DNA of 64,000 nt from Haloferax marisrubri (GCF_001469875.2 NZ_LOPW02000006.1:89910-153909); one strand, 5' to 3'; numbered from the stretch's first letter, positions 17,400-26,120 are shown. Notes: generated from the letters alone by a model not told the origin. A program made the numbers and translations.

Positions 17400-17720
17400 T
17401 CAGGACCTGTCGAGGTGGACCGTCTCCTCGACGTAGAGCGTCGGCCCCCGCTCCATGTCGATGAACTCGGCCGCGTCGGCGTTCACGCGCCGGCCGACCT
17501 CGGAGTCGAACGCCGCCTTCAGCGCGGCCATGTCCTCGAAGGAGAGTTCGACGATACCGTCGTACTCGGACCGCTCGGGGTCGGTCGGGACGCTCGTCGC
17601 GTACTTCACGAGCCCCGGAAGCTCCCTCGCGAGGTCCGCGTGGCTCCCCCGCCACCGCTCGACGAACTCCTCGTGCGTGTAGTCGTCGTCCCGGACCAGA
17701 ATATTTACCAATTTAATCAT
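17400..17720 (-). CDS. EthD-domain protein
   Basis: This 106-residue single EthD domain has YTHEEFVERW, a GSHADLARELPGLVKY core and PERSEYDGIVELSFED, the same landmarks found twice in the tandem EthD protein 5 kb away. It precedes the TPP enzyme by four bases and is probably its partner in the same pathway. The first codons (MIKLVNILV) are AT-rich compared with the rest, as is the start region of several leaderless genes here. Confidence 0.85.
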   Translation of the reverse strand: MIKLVNILVRDDDYTHEEFVERWRGSHADLARELPGLVKYATSVPTDPERSEYDGIVELSFEDMAALKAAFDSEVGRRVNADAAEFIDMERGPTLYVEETVHLDRS

Positions 17721-17949
17721 GTATGTCTGCTATCTCACCGGACGCTACTTTGCTCTATCGCCACCGCACGCACCGGCCGTCCGGCGGTCTCGACAGAATC
17801 GAGTCGGGCGGTTCGACCAATCGTTCCGAATAACCATCAACTATTTCTGGTCGGCGCGGCAAATATACGGGGAATTTACAGCAATAAATTTGTCACGGGC
17901 TGCGGCAGAGCGACCCCGTTCGAACGGTTTTGCGGTCCGAACTCGGCGT
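17721..17949. other. Intergenic region before the EthD and after the crotonase gene
   Basis: The 229-base space lies between the start of the EthD gene and the stop of the crotonase gene, both on the minus strand. It has AT-rich patches near 17840-17895 (including AATATAC and CAATAAATTTGTC) that may hold the EthD promoter or a terminator of the crotonase operon. I see no RNA gene. Confidence 0.3.
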
Positions 17950-18825
17950 CTATCGGTCGTGCCACTCGGGTTCGCGGTCTTCGAGAAACGCGTCGATGCC
18001 CTCGTCTTTGTCGGGCGAGCCGAACAGTTGGGCGAACAGTTCCGCCTCGTACTCGATGCCCTGTTCGAGGTCCGTCCGCGAGGCGGCCTTGACGGCCTTC
18101 TTGGCGAACGCCAGCGCCGTGGGGCTCTTCGACGCCATCATCTCGGCGAGTTCGTACACCCGGTCGTCGAAGGTGTCGTCGCCGTGGACCTCCTCGACGA
18201 GGCCGATGTCCGCCGCCTCCGCGGCCGAGATGAGCTCGCCCGTCAGGATGAGTCGCATGGCGTGGCCCTCGCCGACGAGGCGCGCGAGTCGCTGGGTGCC
18301 GCCCCCGCCGGGCATGATGCCGAGGTTGATTTCGGGTTGCCCGAGCTTCGCCCGCTCGTGGGCGATGCGCACGTCGCAGGCCTGCATCAGTTCGCAGCCG
18401 CCGCCGAGGGCGTGGCCGTTCACGCGGGCGATAACCGGCTGTCGGAGGCCGTCGACGCGCTCGTACACCCGCGGGCGTTTGCTCGCCTCGCGCTGTTCGA
18501 GCATATCGCGCTCGCGGAGTTCCGTCACGTCCGCGCCGGCGACGAACGCCTTCGCCTCGTCGGAGCCGGTGAGGACGACGACGCGGACGTCGCTGTCCTC
18601 GATGGCGTCGAGGACGCGCTTGAGTTCCGCCCGGAGCGTCGCGTCGAGCGCGTTCCGCGCGTCGGGGCGGTTCAGCGTCACGGTGACGACGCCCTCGACG
18701 CGGTCGCCGACGACCGCATCGACCGTCTCGCACTCGGCGGCGACCGACTCGACGGTCGGCGTTCCGCCGTCGGCTCGGGGGCCGCCCATCTCTCGGTCGT
18801 CGCCGCTCGAACCGTCGCCGCTCAT
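17950..18825 (-). CDS. Enoyl-CoA hydratase
   Basis: The 291-residue protein is a crotonase. After a 40-residue disordered start come VTLNRPDARNALDATL, the oxyanion-hole region KAFVAGADVTEL, and HALGGGCELMQACD followed by LGQPEINLGIMPGGGGTQRL, which retain both catalytic glutamates of true hydratases. It would hydrate a trans-2-enoyl-CoA. It is the second gene of an operon, overlapping the 3-hydroxyacyl-CoA dehydrogenase stop by four bases, so the two steps are coupled. In the phenylacetate context it fits the PaaF role, though general beta-oxidation is possible. Confidence 0.9.
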   Translation of the reverse strand: MSGDGSSGDDREMGGPRADGGTPTVESVAAECETVDAVVGDRVEGVVTVTLNRPDARNALDATLRAELKRVLDAIEDSDVRVVVLTGSDEAKAFVAGADVTELRERDMLEQREASKRPRVYERVDGLRQPVIARVNGHALGGGCELMQACDVRIAHERAKLGQPEINLGIMPGGGGTQRLARLVGEGHAMRLILTGELISAAEAADIGLVEEVHGDDTFDDRVYELAEMMASKSPTALAFAKKAVKAASRTDLEQGIEYEAELFAQLFGSPDKDEGIDAFLEDREPEWHDR

Positions 18826-19706
18826 CGGTCCATCACGTCCTCGGACGCGCCGACGATTTCGCCGTCCTCCCAGACGTAGAACCCCTCGCCGGTCTTCTTG
18901 CCGAGTTTCCCGGCGCGGACTTTCCGCCTGAGAATCTGCGGCGGGCGGAAGCGCTCGCCGAGTTCCTCGCGCAGGTGTTCGAGGATGTCGAGTCGAACGT
19001 CGAGGCCGACCACGTCGCCGAGTTCGACGGGTCCCATCGGGTGGTTGTAGCCGAGTTCCATCGCGGTGTCGATGTCCCCGGGTGACGCGACGCCCTCCTG
19101 CACCATGCGCATGGCCTCGACGCCGAGGGCGACGCCGAGCCGCGAGGAGGCGAAGCCGGGCGAGTCGCCGACCTCGACGGCCGTCTTGTCGATGCCCTCG
19201 ACGAACTCGGTGGCGAACGCCCGCGTCGACTCGCTCGTCTGCTCGGCGACGACGACCTCGACGAGTCCCATGAGGTGGACCGGATTGAAGAAGTGAAGCC
19301 CGATACCGCGCTCCGGTCGTTCGAGGGCGCTCACGATTTCGGTCACGGAGAGCGACGACGTGTTCGACGCGATGACCGCGTCGTCGGCGACGAGGCTTTC
19401 GACCTCCGCGACCGTCTCGCGCTTGAGTTCCATGTCCTCCGGGACCGCCTCGACGACGAGGTCGGCGTCGGCGACGGCCGCCGCCAGCGAGGTCGTCCCC
19501 GAGAGCCGGTCGAGCGTCGCCGCCATCTCGTCGGGCGTCACCTTGTCGCGGTCGACGCCGCCTTGCAGGTTCGACTCGATGGCCTCCAGTCCGCCCTCGA
19601 CGTACTCCGCTTCGATGTCGCGCATCGTCACCTCGTGGCCGGCCATCGCGGCCACCTGTGCGATGCCGTGGCCCATCGTCCCCGCGCCGAGTACACTCAC
19701 TTGCAT
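18822..19706 (-). CDS. 3-hydroxyacyl-CoA dehydrogenase
   Basis: The 294-residue protein starts MQVSVLGAGTMGHGIAQVAA, an NAD-binding fold. It carries ASNTSSLSVTEI, the catalytic-His region IGLHFFNPVHLM and the C-terminal dimer domain with LGYNHPMGPVELGDVVGLD. It oxidises 3-hydroxyacyl-CoA with NAD and fits the PaaH step or general beta-oxidation. I place the start at 19706 because the ATTATGAT box about 28 bases upstream contains the earlier ATG codons and would act as the TATA element. The downstream crotonase overlaps it by four bases. Confidence 0.9.
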   Translation of the reverse strand: MQVSVLGAGTMGHGIAQVAAMAGHEVTMRDIEAEYVEGGLEAIESNLQGGVDRDKVTPDEMAATLDRLSGTTSLAAAVADADLVVEAVPEDMELKRETVAEVESLVADDAVIASNTSSLSVTEIVSALERPERGIGLHFFNPVHLMGLVEVVVAEQTSESTRAFATEFVEGIDKTAVEVGDSPGFASSRLGVALGVEAMRMVQEGVASPGDIDTAMELGYNHPMGPVELGDVVGLDVRLDILEHLREELGERFRPPQILRRKVRAGKLGKKTGEGFYVWEDGEIVGASEDVMDR

Positions 19707-19790
19707 CACCGGAAGGGGTTCGGGAACCATCATAATCGTTTGCCCTCGTTAGGGGCCGGCCGACTCCGACGACCTCGGCGGTGTCCCGAC

Positions 19791-21356
19791 CTACCGTCGT
19801 GCCGCGGTCGGGACGACCTTGAACCCGTATCTGACGACGCCCTCCTGCTCGTAGATGCGGCGTGTGACGGCTTCGACGCGGTCGCCGATTGCGGGCGTTC
19901 CGGCGGGCGAGTGGACGACCTGCGCGGGCGCGCTCACGGTTCGGTCGTCGGCTTCGCCGCCCTCGCCGCCCGGCCCGTCGAAGGCGACGACGGCGACCGG
20001 GAACGACCCGGCGCGTTGCTGTTGCTCGACGAACTCCGGGGGCGCGCCCCCCTGTCCGATGGCGGTCGCGGCCTCGACGGTTCCCGTGCCGGGGAGCGTC
20101 ACGTCGTCGTAACCCGCGAGCGACCCGCAGTCGGCACACGCGCCCTCCGGCGGAAACGCGAGTGCCTCGCACTCCTTACACGCGCCGGCGACGAGGCGGT
20201 GTCGCTGCGGAATCGTCCGTTTCCACGTCGGCACGCTGACGTACGCGCCGCCACCAGCGGGTTCGCCGCCGGTGATGGTCCCGCGCCGTCGGAGCGCCTC
20301 GGCGTACGAGAGTTCCACGTCGCCGCCGAGGACCGCCTCGACCGGGACGACGGAACTGGCGGCGGAGTCAGCGTCTGTTGCCTCCGTGCCGAGTGCGAGC
20401 GCGGTCGCCCCCGCGCCGCCGCCGTAGCCGACGAGCAGTACCGAAGACGCGGGCGACTCGCCGCTCGACGCGTCGCCTGCCGTGTCGCTCTCCGAATCGA
20501 GCGCCGCCGCGAGTCCGAGAAACGGCCCGGCGACGCCGGTGTCCCCAGTCCGTGAGACGACGGTTCCGGCCGCGATTCGAGCCGGTTCGACGCCGAGCGC
20601 GCCGGCCGCGCGGTACGGGAGTTTGCCGTCCGGCGCGGTGAGCGCGACGGCGTCTGGGTTCAGTTCCGTGGTGTCGATGCCGAGGGCCTCGACCGCTCCG
20701 GCGACCGCTCGCGTGTAGGCGTCGCGCTCGTACTGCGTGACGCCGATGGACTCCGTCTCGGCGCTCCCGTATCGTCGGAACCGCGTGCCGGGCGCGGGGT
20801 CGCCGAACTCGCCGACGGCGTCGATGGCGAGCGGTCCGTCTTCGGCGATGACGAGCGCGGCCGCCCCCGCGCCGGCACCGGCCGCCTCGTCGCTTTCGGG
20901 CGCTCCTCGCGGGCTGTCGGCGACGACGACGAGCCTCGGACTGCTCGCGCCGTCGCCCACGTTCTGTGTCGCCTCGCTCGTCGCCGCCAGCGCCACCGCG
21001 CCGGCGCGGGTGCTCCCGCCGAACTGTCGGGTCGGAACCGACGGGTCGACACCGAGGAGCGAGGCCAGCCGAACTGCGCACTCTTCCTCGTCGTTCGGCG
21101 GCGTCGTGGTCGCAAGGGCGAGGTGGTCGATGTCGCCGGCGTCCACCCCGGCCGCACGGAGTGCGCGTCGGCCCGCTTCGGTCGCCATCGTCAGGGTGTC
21201 TTCGTCGGCGTCGGCGACGGCGACCCGTTCGACGCCCGGCGCGCCGCCTTTGCCCCACGCCTCGCGGTAGGCCGACGCGGGGAGGTACAGCCGAGGAACG
21301 TACGCGCCGACCCCGGCGACTCCGAGGGTCGTCTGAGTCGGGGCGTCGGCACTCAT
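19791..21356 (-). CDS. HMG-CoA-synthase-like protein fused to a zinc-ribbon/OB-fold (DUF35) domain
   Basis: Residues 1 to about 350 resemble archaeal HMG-CoA synthase / ketoacyl-synthase III (GVAGVGAYVPRLYLPASAY, then DEDTLTMATEAGRRAL). Where the family has its catalytic Cys (FACKAG-like), this protein reads FGGSTRAG with Ser115, and the only other Cys in that domain is Cys93. Residues of about 375-521 form a DUF35 unit: a zinc ribbon with CKEC and CADC, then an OB-fold. In methanogens, thiolase, HMG-CoA synthase and DUF35 form a channelling complex; here the last two are one chain. It may serve as a non-catalytic scaffold or acyl-CoA binder for the thiolase that overlaps its start by four bases. 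Confidence 0.75.
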   Translation of the reverse strand: MSADAPTQTTLGVAGVGAYVPRLYLPASAYREAWGKGGAPGVERVAVADADEDTLTMATEAGRRALRAAGVDAGDIDHLALATTTPPNDEEECAVRLASLLGVDPSVPTRQFGGSTRAGAVALAATSEATQNVGDGASSPRLVVVADSPRGAPESDEAAGAGAGAAALVIAEDGPLAIDAVGEFGDPAPGTRFRRYGSAETESIGVTQYERDAYTRAVAGAVEALGIDTTELNPDAVALTAPDGKLPYRAAGALGVEPARIAAGTVVSRTGDTGVAGPFLGLAAALDSESDTAGDASSGESPASSVLLVGYGGGAGATALALGTEATDADSAASSVVPVEAVLGGDVELSYAEALRRRGTITGGEPAGGGAYVSVPTWKRTIPQRHRLVAGACKECEALAFPPEGACADCGSLAGYDDVTLPGTGTVEAATAIGQGGAPPEFVEQQQRAGSFPVAVVAFDGPGGEGGEADDRTVSAPAQVVHSPAGTPAIGDRVEAVTRRIYEQEGVVRYGFKVVPTAARR

Positions 21357-22516
21357 AGCGCACCTCCTTCGAGGACGTGGACGACGGCGGCACCGCCCGA
21401 CCCGCCGACGTTGTGGGTGAGGCCGACGTTCGCGCCCGCGACCTGCCGGTCGCCGGCCCGCCCGGTGAGTTGCTTGAACGCCTCGACGACCTGTCCCGCG
21501 CCCGTCGCCCCGATGGGATGGCCCTTCGACTTCAGGCCGCCGGAGGGGTTGACGGGCAGGTCGCCGCCGAGTTCGGTCGCGCCCGAATCGACCAGTTCGG
21601 GCGCGTGTCCCCGCTCGCAGAAGCCGAGGTCCTCGTACGCCAGCAGTTCGGCGATGGCGAAGCAGTCGTGGACCTCCGCGAAGTCCACGTCGTCGGGACC
21701 GAGGCCGGCCATCTCGTAGGCGGCCGTTGCGGCCCGCTCGGACGACTCGATAGTAGTGTAGCTGTCGCGCTGGAACAGCCCGACGTGGTCTGAGGCGGCA
21801 CCAACGCCCGCGACGCGGACGGCGTCGTCGCACGCGCTCGCCACGTCCTCGCTGGCAACGAGGACAGCGGCCGCGCCGTCGGAGGTCGGACAGCAGTGAT
21901 AGAGGTTCAGCGGGTCGGCCACGACGGGCGCGTTCCGCGCGTCGTCCAGCGAGCACTCGAAGCCGAGGTGCGCCTTCGGGTTCTTCGCGCCGTTGGCGTG
22001 GTTCTTCACCGCGACCTTCGAGAAGTGGTCCGGCGAGGCGTCGTAGGCGTCCACGTACGCCGATGCCATCTGGGCGTAGACGCCCGCGAACGTCGTCCCC
22101 GTGAGCCGCTCCCACTCCGTTTCGCCGCTGACGCCGAGCCAGTACTTCCCCACGTCGCCGCTCATGTCGGTCATGACTTCGTATCCGCCCGCGAGGACCA
22201 CGTCCGCCATCCCGCTTTTGACCGCCTGCACCGCCTGTCTGACCGCGTAGCCGCTCGCGGCGCAGGCGTTTTCGATGCGGGAACAGGGGACGCCGTGAAG
22301 CCCGATGTGCTCGGTCACGGCCGGTCCCGACAGGCCGAGTTGCCGCCCGCCGACGCCGAGCGACCCCACGACGGCCTCGTCGATGTCGGCCGCCTCGACG
22401 CCGCCGGCGCTCGCCATCGCCTCCTCGAAGGCACCCGCGAACAGCGACCGGTAGCTCTCGTCCGGAAACGCGCCGTACGCCGACTGGCCCGCCCCGACGA
22501 TGTAGACATCTCGCAT
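21353..22516 (-). CDS. Thiolase family protein (SCP2-type)
   Basis: The 387-residue thiolase has nucleophile Cys85 (IENACAASGYAV), HDCFAIAELLAYEDLG and the GGLKSKGHPIGATGAGQ motif. The usual C-terminal Cys-x-Gly is replaced by NVGGSGG, which is typical of SCP2-like thiolases and the steroid retro-aldolase Ltp2 group. It could cleave 3-oxoacyl-CoA or perform a retro-aldol step. It heads an operon with the synthase-DUF35 fusion, the arrangement expected for a DUF35-dependent thiolase. In this locus it may serve as the PaaJ-like last step. It is divergent from the phenylacetate-CoA ligase gene. Confidence 0.85.
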   Translation of the reverse strand: MRDVYIVGAGQSAYGAFPDESYRSLFAGAFEEAMASAGGVEAADIDEAVVGSLGVGGRQLGLSGPAVTEHIGLHGVPCSRIENACAASGYAVRQAVQAVKSGMADVVLAGGYEVMTDMSGDVGKYWLGVSGETEWERLTGTTFAGVYAQMASAYVDAYDASPDHFSKVAVKNHANGAKNPKAHLGFECSLDDARNAPVVADPLNLYHCCPTSDGAAAVLVASEDVASACDDAVRVAGVGAASDHVGLFQRDSYTTIESSERAATAAYEMAGLGPDDVDFAEVHDCFAIAELLAYEDLGFCERGHAPELVDSGATELGGDLPVNPSGGLKSKGHPIGATGAGQVVEAFKQLTGRAGDRQVAGANVGLTHNVGGSGGAAVVHVLEGGAL

Positions 22517-22583
22517 GATAGTCGGTTATGTATTCTCCGCGAAATAGGTTCGCCTCGCGGTCCCGTCGGTCGAACGCACTATT

Positions 22584-22603
22584 TTATCATCTTCTATCAT
22601 GTA
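22584..22603 (+). promoter_or_regulatory. Direct repeat TTATCA-n4-CTATCAT at the paaK promoter
   Basis: TTATCA at 22584-22589 and CTATCA at 22594-22599 are spaced exactly ten bases apart, followed by TGTA, and end 13 bases before the paaK ATG. The same arrangement occurs at 28875-28894 before paaA. It overlaps the TATA-like TTTTATC, so a bound regulator would control initiation directly. Confidence 0.5.
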
Positions 22604-22615
22604 TTTTGGAGTCAT

Positions 22616-23905
22616 ATGGTGCTCGATAGCATAGAGACCGCCCCGCGAGAGGACCTCCGCCAAGTCCAGGACGACCGCCTGCGAGAGACGGTTCGGAACG
22701 CGTACGAGAACGTCGCGTTCTACCGCGAGACGTTCGACGAGGCCGGCCTCGCGCCCGCGGACGTCGAGAGCGTCGACGACCTGTCGAAACTGCCGTTCAC
22801 GACGAAGGAGGACTTCCGCGACACCTACCCCACGGGGATGTTCGCGGTGGACATGGACGAGGTGATTCGCATCCACGCGTCGTCCGGCACCACCGGCAAG
22901 CCCAAAATCGTCGGCTACACCCGCGACGACCTCGACGTGTGGACCGACGCGGTCGCGCGCTGTCTCGTCGCCGCCGGCGTCGGCCCGGACGACGTGGTCC
23001 AGAACGCCTACGGCTACGGCCTCTTCACCGGCGGCCTCGGCCTCCATCAGGGCGTCGAGGAACTCGGCGCGACGGTCATCCCCATCGGCGGCGGCAACAC
23101 CCAACGGCAGGTGGAACTGCTCGTCGACCTCGAAAGCGACGTGCTCACCTGCACGCCCTCCTACGCGCTCTACCTCGCGGAGGTCGCAGACGACATGGGC
23201 ATCGACATCCGCGACCTCCCGCTCCGGACGATTATCTTCGGCGCGGAACCCTGTACCGAACCGATGCGGAACGAAATCGAGGAGCGCCTCGGCGTGACCG
23301 GCATCGACATCTACGGGCTCTCGGAAATCGTCGGCCCCGGCGTCTCCGTCGAGTGCGAGGCGCAGGCGGGCCTCCACGTCTGGGAGGACTACTTCTACCC
23401 CGAGGTTATCGACCCGGCCACCGGCGACCCCGTCGAAGAGGGCGAGGAGGGCGAGCTCGTGTTGACGACGCTCGCCAAGGACGCGTTGCCGGTCCTTCGC
23501 TACCGGACGGGCGACCTGACCACGCTGAACTACGATACCTGCAAGTGCGGTCGTACCTGCGTCCGCATGGACAACATCACGGGGCGGTCGGACGACCTGA
23601 TACTCGTCCGCGGCGTGAACTTCTACCCGAGCGAGGTCGAATCGGTCGTCCTCGAATTCGACGAAGTCGCGCCGCACTACCGCATCGACCTCCGGCGCGA
23701 GGGGAGCCTCGACCGGGTCGAAATCACGGTCGAACTGGTCGAGGGGTTCGACGGGTCGTCGGCGGACCTCGAAGACCGAATCGAAACGCGGCTCTCGAAC
23801 GTGCTGTCGTTCACGCCCGACGAGTTGAATCTCGTCGCGTACGGCAGTATCGCGCGCACCGAGGTCGGGAAGGTCCAGCGCGTCTACGACCACCGCGGCC
23901 GGTGA
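22616..23905 (+). CDS. paaK: Phenylacetate-CoA ligase family protein
   Basis: The 429-residue AMP-forming ligase has the phosphate loop IHASSGTTGKPKIVGYT, NAYGYGLFTGGLGLHQG, DIYGLSEIVGPGVS and the hinge motif TGRSDDLILVRGVNFYPSEVE. This set is characteristic of PaaK, which activates phenylacetate to phenylacetyl-CoA with ATP and CoA in the cytoplasm. CKCGRT near residue 310 may bind a metal, as in other PaaK proteins. The start at 22616 is chosen because an AT-rich box lies about 25 bases upstream and the shared direct repeat sits between. It provides the substrate of the PaaABC epoxidase encoded 4 kb downstream. Confidence 0.9.
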   Translation: MVLDSIETAPREDLRQVQDDRLRETVRNAYENVAFYRETFDEAGLAPADVESVDDLSKLPFTTKEDFRDTYPTGMFAVDMDEVIRIHASSGTTGKPKIVGYTRDDLDVWTDAVARCLVAAGVGPDDVVQNAYGYGLFTGGLGLHQGVEELGATVIPIGGGNTQRQVELLVDLESDVLTCTPSYALYLAEVADDMGIDIRDLPLRTIIFGAEPCTEPMRNEIEERLGVTGIDIYGLSEIVGPGVSVECEAQAGLHVWEDYFYPEVIDPATGDPVEEGEEGELVLTTLAKDALPVLRYRTGDLTTLNYDTCKCGRTCVRMDNITGRSDDLILVRGVNFYPSEVESVVLEFDEVAPHYRIDLRREGSLDRVEITVELVEGFDGSSADLEDRIETRLSNVLSFTPDELNLVAYGSIARTEVGKVQRVYDHRGR

Positions 23906-23937
23906 CGCGCGCCCTCGGCGTCACCGATGTTGTCGGT

Positions 23938-23970
23938 GTGGTCGGAGTCGATGTGGTCGGAGTCGATGTG
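23938..23970. repeat. 15-base tandem repeat after paaK
   Basis: Two full copies of GTGGTCGGAGTCGAT plus a final GTG lie 33 bases after the paaK stop. GT-rich low-complexity sequence continues to about 24045. An acidic minus-strand frame spans 23884-24081 from a GTG, but I see no convincing promoter or ribosome binding site for it. Confidence 0.6.
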
Positions 23971-24142
23971 GCCGCCGGCGTCTTCGGGGTCGTCAGGGCA
24001 GTTGGGGTCGTCGCCCCTGTAGTGGTCGTTGTTGTCGCTGTCTTCTCTCCCGACCCCGCGGTCGGCATTCGCTCTGAACACACAGACTATCAGTAAAGAT
24101 AGGTATGTAAACTTCTTTATCCTTTGGCGGTGACGGTGCGAT

Positions 24143-24613
24143 ATGGCATACAGCTACGAACCGCACTACTTCGAGGACTTCGAGGAGGGCAAGGAGTTCC
24201 AGAGCGTCGGCCGCACCGTCACCGAGGCGGACTTCATGATGCACTCCGCGCTCTCGGGCGACTGGACCGAACTCCACACGAACAGCGAGTACGCCGAAGA
24301 CACCCAGTTCGGCCAGCGCATCGCCCACGGGCCGATGACGTTCGTCCAGTCCACCGGCTTCGTCTATCGCTCAGGCATCGTCGAGCGCACCGCCATCGCC
24401 TTCCTCGGAATGAACTACATGGACCTGCCGAACCCGGTGTTCATCGGCGACACGCTCTCGCAGACGATGGTGGTCTCGGAGCGCAAGGACCTCAGTAGCC
24501 GCGACGACGCCGGCTTGGTCGTCCTCGAAATCGAGATGACGAAGCAGGACGGCACCGTCGTTCTCGAAGGCGACATGAAGTTCCTCATCAAGACGAAGGC
24601 GGGCGCGGAGTAG
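24143..24613 (+). CDS. MaoC-like (R)-specific enoyl-CoA hydratase domain protein
   Basis: The 156-residue single hot-dog-fold protein carries the hydratase-2 motif SGDWTELHTNSEYAEDTQFG followed by RIAHGPMTF. The Asp and His positions match MaoC enzymes, which hydrate enoyl-CoA to (R)-3-hydroxyacyl-CoA. In bacteria a MaoC domain is joined to an aldehyde dehydrogenase in PaaZ, which opens the oxepin ring. Here it stands alone and could supply that hydrolase activity; this is inference from context. CTATCA occurs in its promoter at 24087-24092. Confidence 0.85.
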   Translation: MAYSYEPHYFEDFEEGKEFQSVGRTVTEADFMMHSALSGDWTELHTNSEYAEDTQFGQRIAHGPMTFVQSTGFVYRSGIVERTAIAFLGMNYMDLPNPVFIGDTLSQTMVVSERKDLSSRDDAGLVVLEIEMTKQDGTVVLEGDMKFLIKTKAGAE

Positions 24614-24687
24614 GGACTCGCTCGATTCGATTCCCGCGAGCGGCCCCCGATTCGAACTATTAATAGCTGGAGTGCGAACCCCGAGGC

Positions 24688-25692
24688 ATGAAGCTCGGGA
24701 CGGGCCTTTTCACCTGCCAGCGGCGGCCGGACGACGACCGACCGATGGCGGATCTGTACGACGAGATGCTGACGCTCGGCCGCGCGATAGACGACGCCGG
24801 CCTCGACAGCGCGTGGGTGTCCGAACACCACTTCGCGGCGGACGGCTATCTCTCGGGGACGATGCCCGCGCTCGGGGCGCTCGCGGCCGCGACCGACTCG
24901 GTCGAACTCGGCACCTGCATCGCGCTCGCGCCGCTGTACCACCCGATTCGACTCGCCGAGGACGCGGCGACCGTGGATCTCATCTCCGGCGGGCGCACGA
25001 CGCTCGGCCTCGCAATCGGCTCGAACCCCCGCGAGTTCAGCGCCTTCGACGTCCCGCGCGACGAGCGCGCCGACCGCCTCGCCGACACCGTTTCGCTCCT
25101 CCGGGAGGCGTGGTCCGACGGCCCGATAGCGCACGAGTCGCCGTTTCACGGGGGTGCGACCGGTGCCGACGTGACGCCCAAACCGGCGCACGACGTGCCC
25201 GTCATGCTCGGTGGCGCGGCCAAGCCCGCGGTCCGCCGGGCGGCCCGGACGGCGGACGCGTGGTGCGCACCGTCGTCGCTCTCGCTCGGCGGCCTGCGCA
25301 AGCGCGTCGAGGACATCCGAAGCGTCCGCGAGTCGGAGGGTCTCGACGGCGACTTCACGATTTACGTCCTCCAACACGGGTTCGTCGGCGACTCGAAGGC
25401 CGAGGTGTGGGACGCGATGCGCGACGGCTACTTCTACCTCCAGCGCCGGTACGCCGAACTGTTCTCCGGCGACGAGGTGTCCGAGCTCTCCGAGGAGCGC
25501 CGAACGGAGCTGAAAGAACAGGCCGTCTTCGGCACGCCCGACGACGTGGTCGCGGAACTCGACCGCTACCGCGACGCGCTCGGCGACGACATCCACTTCA
25601 TCCTCCGCACCTACTACCCCGGTATCGGGACCGACCGGATGGTCGAGTGCGTCCGCCGACTCGGCGACGAGGTCCGCCCGAGACTCGTCTGA
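24688..25692 (+). CDS. LLM-class flavin-dependent oxidoreductase
   Basis: The 334-residue protein is a luciferase-like TIM barrel. It starts MKLGTGLFTCQ and has DSAWVSEHHF, LAPLYHPIRLAEDAATVDLISGGR and VMLGGAAKPAV, the usual signature of flavin- or F420-dependent monooxygenases of this class. It may oxygenate an aromatic or CoA-linked intermediate, or recycle a flavin. A candidate TATA box ACTATTAATAG lies about 30 bases upstream. Its place between MaoC and PaaI suggests a role in the same pathway; the substrate is unknown. Confidence 0.85.
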   Translation: MKLGTGLFTCQRRPDDDRPMADLYDEMLTLGRAIDDAGLDSAWVSEHHFAADGYLSGTMPALGALAAATDSVELGTCIALAPLYHPIRLAEDAATVDLISGGRTTLGLAIGSNPREFSAFDVPRDERADRLADTVSLLREAWSDGPIAHESPFHGGATGADVTPKPAHDVPVMLGGAAKPAVRRAARTADAWCAPSSLSLGGLRKRVEDIRSVRESEGLDGDFTIYVLQHGFVGDSKAEVWDAMRDGYFYLQRRYAELFSGDEVSELSEERRTELKEQAVFGTPDDVVAELDRYRDALGDDIHFILRTYYPGIGTDRMVECVRRLGDEVRPRLV

Positions 25693-25732
25693 CCGACGAA
25701 ACGAACTTAACGAGTCTGTGCGAACTACTGGC

Positions 25733-26116
25733 ATGGACATCGAGGAGTTCTTCGAGCGCATGCCGTTCGCGCGGCTCTTGGGCGTCGAAGTCACCGAGGC
25801 CGCCGACGGGCACGCGGAGGGTCGCGTCGAGATGCGCGAGGAACTGTCGTGGAACAGCGACCGGGTGATGGCCCACGGCGGCGTCACGTTCACGCTCGCG
25901 GACACGGTCGGCGGCGCGGCGCTCGTCAGCGAGGTCGACCAGCCGGTCCCGACCATCGACATGCGCATCGACTACCTCGACGCGGGCACGGGCGACCTCC
26001 GCGCCGAGGCCGACGTGGTCCGACTCGGCGGCGACGTGGGAACCGTGGACGTGGACGTGTACGCGACCGACGGTGCTCACGTAGCGACCGCGCGAGGCGT
26101 CTACAAAACGGGGTGA
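25733..26116 (+). CDS. paaI: PaaI-type hot-dog thioesterase
   Basis: The 127-residue hot-dog protein carries the thioesterase motif MAHGGVTFTLADTVGGAA and the TIDMRIDYLDAG strand typical of PaaI. PaaI hydrolyses ring-hydroxylated phenylacetyl-CoA dead-end products, releasing CoA. I choose the ATG at 25733, where a CTTAAC box about 25 bases upstream gives a leaderless mRNA, over the ATG at 25718. It is convergent with the paa zinc-ribbon gene. Confidence 0.85.
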   Translation: MDIEEFFERMPFARLLGVEVTEAADGHAEGRVEMREELSWNSDRVMAHGGVTFTLADTVGGAALVSEVDQPVPTIDMRIDYLDAGTGDLRAEADVVRLGGDVGTVDVDVYATDGAHVATARGVYKTG

Positions 26117-26120
26117 GTTC

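Noticed and set aside
23811..24083. Thr/Pro-rich minus-strand frame of 90 codons after paaK
   Set aside because: Its low-complexity Thr-Pro composition is produced by the GT-rich tandem repeat and it overlaps the 3' end of paaK.
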